Below are positions 1 to 5,088 of a DNA stretch of 5,817 bases, piece by piece. The stretch is from positions 1 to 5,817 of the forward strand of contig CAMLYR010000090.1 of NCBI GenBank assembly GCA_946491915.1, written 5' to 3'. This DNA is from an uncultured Clostridium sp. (GTDB lineage Bacteria > Bacillota_A > Clostridia > TANB77 > CAG-508). The notes below the pieces were generated by a model that worked only from the letters and a program-made list of their open reading frames with translations, had not been told where the DNA came from and searched no databases. The first letter of the stretch is position 1; each line of letters opens with the position of its first letter. The position numbers and the translations under genes were made by a program.

Positions 1-53
1 CCCAGGGAAGGTCTGTCCCTTTTGGCACATTTTGGAACGATTTGACACGTCCC
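1..53. repeat. GGGAC-rich element at the tex 3' end, with 10-base periodic units
   Basis: Adjoining the tex TAG stop. On the plus strand, GTCCC occurs at 15-19 and 49-53, and between them are three similar decamers: TTTTGGCACA (20-29), TTTTGGAACG (30-39) and ATTTGACACG (40-49). The outer part holds CCCAGGGAAGGTCTGTCCC (1-19). It resembles, in style and place, GGGAC-containing short repeats that I recall near gene ends in clostridial genomes, but differs in sequence from the two GGGGACGG elements in this window. It may continue past the edge. I see no clear terminator hairpin in it. Confidence 0.5.
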
Positions 54-2236
54 TAAAGTTTCATCGAAAGTCCTACTTTTTGTCTTTCTTTATCAATCTT
101 GATAACTTTTACTTTTACAATATCTCCTACGGAAACCACATCTGATGGATTTTTGACGAATTTATCACTCATTTCTGAAATGTGAACAAGTCCATCATGT
201 TTTACACCAATGTCTACAAATGCTCCAAAGTCAATGACATTTCTAACGGTTCCTGTTAATACCATTCCCTCTTTTAGATCTTCTAATTTTAATACATCAC
301 TTCTTAAAATTGGTTTTGGCATATCTTCACGAGGGTCTCTTCCTGGTTTTGATAATTCTTCAATGATATCTGTTAATGTCATTTCTCCTATATTTAATTC
401 TTTTGCCATCTCTGAAACATTTACACTTTTTAATTTTGTTCTTAATTCTTCTAATTTTTCTTTATCTTTCAAATCATTTTTGTCAAATCCTAATTGATTT
501 AATAATTTTTCTGTTGCTTCGTAACTTTCTGGGTGAACAGCCGTAATTTCTAATGGATTATCTCCATCAAATATTCTTAAAAATCCTGCACATTGTTCAA
601 ATGCTACTTTTCCAAGCTTAGGAACTTTTAATAATTCTTTTCTGTTCTTTAGTTTTCCATTTTCATCCCTATATTTTACAATATTTTTTGCTATGGTTTT
701 ATTAATTCCTGATACATAAGAAAGTAATGATGGTGTTGCTGTGTTGACATCAACACCTACTTTATTAACACTATCTTCTACCACTCCTGTTAAACTTTCT
801 TGTAATTTCTTTTGGTTTACATCATGTTGATATTGTCCAACACCAATCGCTTTTGGATCTATTTTTACCAATTCTGCTAATGGATCTTGCAGACGTCTTG
901 CAATGGAAATCGCTCCTCTGATAGATACATTAATATCTGGATATTCTTCTGTTGCTAATTTTGATGCAGAATATACAGATGCTCCTGCTTCACTAACAAT
1001 CACATAATGCACATCTCTTGAAGCTTCTTTTATCATATCTGCTACAAACATTTCTGACTCTCTTGAGGCCGTTCCATTTCCAATCGCTATCATATCGACT
1101 TTATCTTTTTCAATTAATTTTAATAATTCTTTTTTTGCACCTTCTACATCATTTTGAGGTTCTGTTGGATAAACAGTTGTGTAGTCTAACAATTTTCCTG
1201 TTTCGTCTATAACGGCAATTTTACATCCTGTTCTATATGCTGGGTCAAATCCCATGACTGTTTTTCCTTTGATTGGTGCCCCTAGCAATAATTGTTTTGA
1301 ATTTTTACCAAATACTTTAATAGCCTTATCTTCTGCCTTTTCTGTTAAGTCTGAACGAATTTCTCTATCAATTGATGGTTCAATTAATCTTTTAAAACTA
1401 TCTAAGATAGTATCTTTTAGCATTTGGGTAAATTGTGTTTCACCTTTTATGATATCTCTTTCAATATATGCCAATATTTTATCTTCTGGTTTTTCAATTT
1501 TTACTTTTAGAAAATCCTCTTTTTCTCCACGGTTAATCGCTAAAATTCTATGGCTTGGTATGTATTTTATGGCTTCTTGGTAATCATAATACATTTCATA
1601 ATTTGATTTTTCTTCTGGTTTTGCAGCTTTTGTTTGGATAGTTGCTTCTCTGTAGCAAATTCTCTTGATTTGTTTTCTATATTTACTATTATCAGATATA
1701 TCTTCTGCGATAATGTCTAAAGCTCCTTGTACAGCATCTTCTGGAGTTGCCACTACTTTATCTTTATTCTTTTTATCCTCTTCTGATAAAGTATCCATAT
1801 TCACATACTCTTTTGCCATTTCTAAAATTGGTTTTGTTTCTGTTTGTTCCATAATAATATTTGCCAATGGCTCTAATCCTTTTGCCTTTGCAACTGTTGC
1901 TCTTGTTTTCTTTTTTTGCTTATATGGTCTATAAATATCTTCTACTTCTGCTAATGTTTTACAAACAGCAATCGCTTGTAAAATTTCATCTGTTAATTTT
2001 CCTTGTTCATCAATTGATTTAACAACTTCTTCTTTTCTTTGTTCTAAATTTCTTAAATAATTTAATCTTTCCCCTAAATCCCTAAGGATTTCGTCACTTA
2101 ATCCTCCTGTTACTTCTTTTCTATAACGCGCAATAAAGGGAATGGTATTCCCTTCATCAATTAATTTGATTGTAGCCTCTACTTGTTTTGGCTTAATATT
2201 TAATTCTTCTGCAATTGTATTAATAATTTTATCCAT
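53..2236 (-). CDS. tex: Tex family RNA-binding transcription accessory protein
   Basis: Complete 727-residue Tex protein, close to the usual 720-780. Family knowledge: Tex is a cytoplasmic nucleic-acid-binding protein linked to transcription and RNA handling; its exact role is unsettled. Seen: an N-terminal helical region with the hallmark TIPFIARYRKEVTGGL at residues 31-46; a YqgF/RNase H-like domain at about 325-450 with DPAYRTGCKIAVID (331-344), GNGTASRE (387-394) and SEAGASVYSAS (415-425); the RGAISIARRLQDPLAELVKI block (440-459) and GVGQYQHDVNQ (465-475); a helix-hairpin-helix region at about 490-560; and a C-terminal S1 domain from about 654 to the end, with VIDFGAFVDIG and DGLVHISEMS. 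The ATG at 2236 is the only in-frame start, because a TGA lies three codons upstream. Its best Shine-Dalgarno, AAAAGGA at 2255-2249, is a long 12 nt away. It starts 52 nt after the deaminase stop, so it is probably the last gene of that operon. No terminator is seen before the window edge; a GGGAC-rich repeat abuts the TAG stop. Confidence 0.97.
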   Translation of the reverse strand: MDKIINTIAEELNIKPKQVEATIKLIDEGNTIPFIARYRKEVTGGLSDEILRDLGERLNYLRNLEQRKEEVVKSIDEQGKLTDEILQAIAVCKTLAEVEDIYRPYKQKKKTRATVAKAKGLEPLANIIMEQTETKPILEMAKEYVNMDTLSEEDKKNKDKVVATPEDAVQGALDIIAEDISDNSKYRKQIKRICYREATIQTKAAKPEEKSNYEMYYDYQEAIKYIPSHRILAINRGEKEDFLKVKIEKPEDKILAYIERDIIKGETQFTQMLKDTILDSFKRLIEPSIDREIRSDLTEKAEDKAIKVFGKNSKQLLLGAPIKGKTVMGFDPAYRTGCKIAVIDETGKLLDYTTVYPTEPQNDVEGAKKELLKLIEKDKVDMIAIGNGTASRESEMFVADMIKEASRDVHYVIVSEAGASVYSASKLATEEYPDINVSIRGAISIARRLQDPLAELVKIDPKAIGVGQYQHDVNQKKLQESLTGVVEDSVNKVGVDVNTATPSLLSYVSGINKTIAKNIVKYRDENGKLKNRKELLKVPKLGKVAFEQCAGFLRIFDGDNPLEITAVHPESYEATEKLLNQLGFDKNDLKDKEKLEELRTKLKSVNVSEMAKELNIGEMTLTDIIEELSKPGRDPREDMPKPILRSDVLKLEDLKEGMVLTGTVRNVIDFGAFVDIGVKHDGLVHISEMSDKFVKNPSDVVSVGDIVKVKVIKIDKERQKVGLSMKL

Positions 2237-2288
2237 TCTTTTTCACATTCCTTTTCTATAATATACAAGCTAAAATTGTAATTATTTT

Positions 2289-2771
2289 TCAATCCTCTCT
2301 AAAAATTGTATCATCTTGTCTAATCCAATTTTCTACATCTTCTACTCTATATTCTTTTTCCGTATCTCTCATAACTACTTTTTCAATTCCAGCATTAATA
2401 ATCATTCTTTTACAAAAAGAACATGGTTCATTATCTTTTACATATTCTCCATTTCTTTGATTAATTCCTACTAAATACAATGTAGCACCTATCATATCTT
2501 TTCTTGCAGCACTGATAATAGCATTTTGTTCACTATGCACAGACCTGCATCTTTCATACCCTTTTCCACTTGGCATTTCACATTTTTGTCTTGTACAATA
2601 TCCTAAATCAATGCAATTTTCTCTTCCTCTTGGAGCTCCCGTATATCCTGTTGAAATAATTTCATCATTTTTTACAATAATACTTCCATAATTATTTCTA
2701 AGACATGTTCCTCTCTCTGCTACACTTTCTGCAATGTCTAAATAATAATTTACTTTATCTACTCTGTCCAT
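2289..2771 (-). CDS. dCMP deaminase (ComEB-like cytidine/deoxycytidylate deaminase)
   Basis: Zinc-dependent deaminase expected to convert dCMP to dUMP, the precursor for thymidylate synthase. From the chosen start it has 160 residues. Seen: GYTGAPRG at 43-50, a cysteine cluster C53/C59/C64, the zinc/catalytic HSE at 79-81 (H79 ligand, E81 proton shuttle) and PCSFC at 116-120 (C117 and C120 ligands), followed by the usual IINAGIEKVV segment. All catalytic residues are present. I chose the ATG at 2771 because AGGAGG lies 12 nt upstream and the conserved family sequence begins just after it. The frame stays open upstream to a TTG at 2834, but those 21 codons read through the Shine-Dalgarno and a GGGGACGG repeat and resemble no deaminase N-terminus. 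It sits between an ABC-F gene (72 nt upstream) and tex (52 nt downstream), probably co-transcribed. Substrate is inferred from family: other members of the fold act on other cytosine compounds, but the spaced Cys cluster and GYxGAPRG favour dCMP. Confidence 0.93.
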   Translation of the reverse strand: MDRVDKVNYYLDIAESVAERGTCLRNNYGSIIVKNDEIISTGYTGAPRGRENCIDLGYCTRQKCEMPSGKGYERCRSVHSEQNAIISAARKDMIGATLYLVGINQRNGEYVKDNEPCSFCKRMIINAGIEKVVMRDTEKEYRVEDVENWIRQDDTIFRED

Positions 2772-2783
2772 AAAATCAGTTTT

Positions 2784-2789
2784 CCTCCT
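2784..2789 (-). promoter_or_regulatory. Ribosome-binding site deciding the deaminase start
   Basis: AGGAGG on the minus strand ends 12 bases before the ATG at 2771. The spacing is on the long side, but this is the strongest Shine-Dalgarno in the gap. It lies inside the longer open frame that begins with TTG at 2834, where it would be read as two arginine codons; this argues against the longer frame as the real gene. Confidence 0.75.
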
Positions 2790-2811
2790 ACATCCAACAG
2801 ATTTTACAATC

Positions 2812-2846
2812 GGGATTTTTGAGTCCGTCCCCAAAATCCCTTTTTA
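2812..2846. repeat. Partial GGGGACGG repeat between the ABC-F and deaminase genes
   Basis: Read on the minus strand, this starts at the ABC-F TAA stop and aligns without gaps to the left part of the element at 5027-5064, with GGGGACGGACTCA identical. It lacks the distal CCGTCCCC arm, so the 21-base hairpin cannot form. Instead GGGATTTT (2840-2833) pairs perfectly with AAAATCCC (2819-2812) around a 13-base loop. No T-run follows, so it should not stop transcription into the deaminase gene. Confidence 0.7.
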
Positions 2847-4427
2847 CTCTACTCCTAAATATTCATTATAGGTAACTTCTCTGTCAACAATTTTTCCATT
2901 TTCTTTTATGTCGATGATTCTATTGGCAACTGTTTGTGTTAATTCATGGTCATGTGATGTAAATAAAATATTTCCGGTAAATCGTTTCATTCCCTCATTT
3001 AATGATGTAATACTTTCCATATCTAAATGGTTTGTTGGCTCATCAAATATTAAGAAATTTGCTCCTGATAACATCATTTTTGATAACACACATCTTACTT
3101 TTTCTCCACCAGACAATACATTTACTTGTTTTAATGCCTCATCACCTGAGAATAACATTCTTCCTAAAAAGCTTCTAACATACGTTTCATCTGGATCTTT
3201 AGAATATTTTCTTAGCCAGTCTGTTATATTCTCATCTGTTTCAAATAAATAGTTATTATCCTTAGGGAAATATGATTTTGTGATGGTTGTTCCCCATACT
3301 AATTCCCCTTCATCTGGTTCCATTTCCCCTTCTATAATTTGGAATAACACTGTTTTTGCTAGTTCATTATCTGCTAAAAAGGCAATTTTATTTCCCTGTT
3401 TTACATCAAATGAAATATTATCTAATAATTTTATACCATCAACTGTTTTAGATATATTTTTTACTTGCAAGATTTCTCTTCCTGGTTCTCTATCTGGTTT
3501 AAAATCTACATATGGATATTTTCTATTAGATGGTTTAATTTCTTCTAATTCAATTTTTTCCAATGTTTTCTTTCTTGAAGTTGCTTGTTTTGATTTTGAA
3601 GCATTCGCACTAAATCTAGCAATAAATTCTTGTAGTTCTTTTATCTTTTCTTCTTTCTTCTTGTTTTGTTCTCTTGCTTGTTTTAATGCTAATTGACTTG
3701 ACTCATACCAGAAATCATAGTTTCCTGGATATACTTTAATCTTTCCAAAATCAACATCTGCAATATGTGTACATACTTTATTTAAGAAATATCTATCATG
3801 AGATACAACAATCACCGTATTTTCAAAGTCCATTAAGAAATCTTGTAGCCAATTAATACTTTTCATATCTAAGTCGTTTGTTGGCTCATCTAATAGTAAA
3901 ACATCTGGATTTCCAAATAAACTTTGTGCCAATAACACTTTTACTTTTTCCTTTGCTTCAATTTCTTTCATGTATTTATAGTGGTTATCTGGTATAATTC
4001 CTAAGTCATTTAATAAAATAGCTGCATCTGATTCTGCATTCCAACCATCTAATTCCGCAAATCTCTCTTCTAATTTAGCAGCTTTCATGCCATCTTCTTC
4101 TGAAAAATCTGGTTTTGCATAAATGGCTTCTTTTTCTTTCATGATATCATATAACTCTTTATTTCCCATGATGACAGTATCCATAACTGTATATTCTTCA
4201 AAAGCAAAGTGGTCTTGTTTTAATACAGATAATCTCTCACCTTTATCTAAACTGACATCCCCTTTACTTGGTTCTATCTCTCCTGATAATACTTTTAAGA
4301 AAGTAGATTTTCCTGCACCATTTGCTCCTATAATTCCATAGCAATTTCCTTTTCCGAATTTTATATTGACATCTTCGAAAAGGACTCTTTTTCCAAATCT
4401 AACGGTTACTCCATTTGCACTTAGCAT
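2844..4427 (-). CDS. ykpA: ABC-F family ATPase, YkpA/YbiT type (ribosome-associated)
   Basis: Soluble ATPase with two nucleotide-binding domains and no membrane segment; ABC-F proteins act at the ribosomal E site. Residue numbers count from the upstream ATG at 4436. NBD1: Walker A GANGAGKST (37-45), Walker B LLLDEPTNDLD (180-190), SHD (212-214). The interdomain linker at about 245-310 is charged and helical (the P-site tRNA interaction motif region). NBD2: signature LSGGE (441-445), Walker B FDEPTNHLD (464-472), SHD (494-496). The NBD1 signature is degraded (IEAKE, 159-163) and the NBD2 Walker A lacks both glycines (A355, A360; K361 and T362 kept), leaving one standard and one altered ATP site. 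The N-terminal block and the PKDNN segment (391-395) resemble what I remember of Bacillus YkpA. I prefer the ATG at 4427 (527 residues), nine bases after AAAGGA; the 4436 ATG directly abuts that site. It is the first gene of the probable operon, behind a strong promoter and long leader. A housekeeping role is more likely than antibiotic resistance. Confidence 0.93.
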   Translation of the reverse strand: MLSANGVTVRFGKRVLFEDVNIKFGKGNCYGIIGANGAGKSTFLKVLSGEIEPSKGDVSLDKGERLSVLKQDHFAFEEYTVMDTVIMGNKELYDIMKEKEAIYAKPDFSEEDGMKAAKLEERFAELDGWNAESDAAILLNDLGIIPDNHYKYMKEIEAKEKVKVLLAQSLFGNPDVLLLDEPTNDLDMKSINWLQDFLMDFENTVIVVSHDRYFLNKVCTHIADVDFGKIKVYPGNYDFWYESSQLALKQAREQNKKKEEKIKELQEFIARFSANASKSKQATSRKKTLEKIELEEIKPSNRKYPYVDFKPDREPGREILQVKNISKTVDGIKLLDNISFDVKQGNKIAFLADNELAKTVLFQIIEGEMEPDEGELVWGTTITKSYFPKDNNYLFETDENITDWLRKYSKDPDETYVRSFLGRMLFSGDEALKQVNVLSGGEKVRCVLSKMMLSGANFLIFDEPTNHLDMESITSLNEGMKRFTGNILFTSHDHELTQTVANRIIDIKENGKIVDREVTYNEYLGVE

Positions 4428-4618
4428 GTATTTCATTCCTTTCTTTTATGCTTTTTTAGCTTTTATTGTATAGAACAATCCTGTTGTATTTTAAAAAACT
4501 ATAGGATGTTTGCGAATACAATAAAGTTAAACTTCGATATGTACTACTTACTCAAAAAGCAATTTTCATATTTAGAATTTAAAATCTTTGCTTTCGTAAA
4601 TCGTACGCTTTTCTTGTC
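4428..4618 (-). promoter_or_regulatory. Long 5' leader of the ABC-F gene with weak hairpins
   Basis: Between the predicted transcription start and the ABC-F start codon lie about 190 nt without a gene. Two possible hairpins are visible. First, AAAGCA (4594-4589) pairs with TGCTTT (4561-4556), with an inner AT helix (4585-4581 with 4566-4562) after a three-base bulge, followed by a short T-run. Second, AACATCCT (4510-4503) pairs with AGGATTGTT (4482-4474), with one bulged T. The first could act as a weak attenuator, but both are AT-rich and unproven. The only short frame of note, ATG at 4568 coding MKIAF, has no ribosome-binding site. I recognise no riboswitch or T-box. Confidence 0.35.
4437..4443 (-). 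promoter_or_regulatory. Ribosome-binding site deciding the ABC-F start
   Basis: GAAAGGA on the minus strand directly touches the ATG at 4436 (zero spacing) but stands nine bases from the ATG at 4427. Efficient initiation needs a gap, so the second ATG is favoured. This removes three residues (MKY) and gives a protein starting MLSANGVTVRF. Confidence 0.65.
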
Positions 4619-4624
4619 GTTGGT

Positions 4625-4653
4625 ATTATATACTATTTTTACATATTTTTCAA
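4625..4653 (-). promoter_or_regulatory. Sigma-A type promoter for the ABC-F - deaminase - tex operon
   Basis: On the minus strand, a -35 box TTGAAA (4653-4648) is separated by exactly 17 bases from a perfect -10 box TATAAT (4630-4625). The -35 matches TTGACA at five of six positions. Transcription would begin near 4618, about 190 nt before the ABC-F start codon. It lies just downstream of the DUF378 terminator, the expected place for the start of a new transcription unit. Confidence 0.8.
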
Positions 4654-4668
4654 GGATTTTATGTACGG

Positions 4669-4703
4669 AAAAAAGGAATCCAAGATTTCCTAAGATTCCC
4701 TTT
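4669..4703 (-). terminator. Intrinsic terminator after the DUF378 gene
   Basis: Read on the minus strand, GGAATCTTAG (4699-4690) pairs with CTTGGATTCC (4684-4675) around a five-base loop, with one T-T mismatch and one G-U pair, and runs straight into six T residues (4674-4669). An A-rich stretch precedes the stem. It lies about 40 bases past the DUF378 stop and upstream of the next promoter. Confidence 0.82.
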
Positions 4704-4738
4704 CAAAATTTATTTTTTTAATATTTAAACAATTAATC

Positions 4739-4927
4739 TTAATCATCAAATAATAATTTAATACCCCAAAGACCAGATAATCCTACTAAACCATAAACAA
4801 TTCTTGATACAATTGTCATGTTTCCAAATAATAATGCTACTAAATCTAATTCAAACAATGCAATTAAGCCCCAATTAATAGCACCAATGATAATTAACAC
4901 TAATGCAATTTTATCTATGATTTTCAT
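4739..4927 (-). CDS. DUF378 family small membrane protein
   Basis: A complete 62-residue protein of the DUF378 family, whose function is unknown. Seen: two hydrophobic segments likely to span the membrane, about residues 5-25 (ending in the family-typical GAINWGLIALF at 15-25) and about 39-60 (with SRIVYGLVGLSGLW at 41-54), joined by a short link holding DLVALLFGN. No cleavable signal peptide and no cysteine or histidine that might bind a ligand. The start is secure: ATG with AAGGAGG (4941-4935) seven bases upstream. It looks like a single-gene unit, with its own promoter-like site at 4959-4988 and an intrinsic terminator directly downstream, so neither neighbour need share its function. The promoter-like site fits the forespore sigma-F pattern better than sigma-A, which would hint at a sporulation role; that part is tentative. 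Confidence 0.92.
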   Translation of the reverse strand: MKIIDKIALVLIIIGAINWGLIALFELDLVALLFGNMTIVSRIVYGLVGLSGLWGIKLLFDD

Positions 4928-4958
4928 GTTATTTCCTCCTTTTACTGTATTTTTATAT

Positions 4959-4988
4959 TATTTTAACCCTTTTTCTTTTCATTTATAC
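4959..4988 (-). promoter_or_regulatory. Promoter-like site upstream of DUF378, sigma-F-like
   Basis: On the minus strand, GTATA (4988-4984), a 15-base spacer and GGTTAAAATA (4968-4959) fit the sigma-F consensus as I remember it from Bacillus (GYATA, about 15 bases, GGNNANAHTR). Transcription would start about 24 nt before the ATG, just ahead of the AAGGAGG site. A sigma-A reading uses TAAAAT as -10 but finds no fair -35 at 16-18 bases. In such AT-rich DNA, chance matches are easy, and nothing else in the window shows that the organism sporulates. Confidence 0.3.
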
Positions 4989-5027
4989 AACAATTTAAAT
5001 TTTTTATTTTTTTATGATAATTTTAAT

Positions 5028-5088
5028 AAAAAGGGAAATTGGGGACGGACTCATTTTTCCCGATTTGCCGTCCCCAATTTTCCTTTTT
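5028..5088. repeat. GGGGACGG palindromic element at the corA 3' end, possible bidirectional terminator
   Basis: A near-perfect inverted repeat with 21-base arms (5028-5048 and 5068-5088) that differ at one position, around a 19-base centre. Each arm runs from an A/T tract to a GGGGACGG (or CCGTCCCC) core. The right arm overlaps the corA TAA stop. On both strands the hairpin is followed by or ends in a run of T, so it could terminate transcription in either direction; for corA it is the only terminator candidate. It stands out as a GC-rich block in AT-rich DNA and shares GGGGACGGACTCA with the element at 2812-2846, pointing to a dispersed small repeat family. Confidence 0.75.

Noticed and set aside
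2256..2290. A separate promoter for tex in the 52-base gap
   Set aside because: TATATT/TATTAT sequences are present, but no -35 box lies at an acceptable distance.
210..4341. Several plus-strand open frames opposite tex and the ABC-F gene
   Set aside because: They are serine-, phenylalanine- and leucine-rich shadows of strongly conserved minus-strand genes, with no domain resemblance.
4554..4568. A five-codon leader peptide (MKIAF) in the ABC-F leader
   Set aside because: No Shine-Dalgarno precedes the ATG, and such short frames are common by chance; recorded only as part of the leader.
4506..4721. A plus-strand open frame of 71 codons in the gap between the ABC-F and DUF378 genes
   Set aside because: It runs through the DUF378 terminator and the opposite-strand TTGAAA/TATAAT promoter, has no convincing ribosome-binding site, and its hydrophobic, phenylalanine-rich product is what AT-rich non-coding DNA yields.
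4963..4995. A sigma-B-like reading (GTTGTA and GGGTTA) upstream of DUF378
   Set aside because: The boxes are 16 bases apart, more than the 12-14 expected, and the -35 match is poor.
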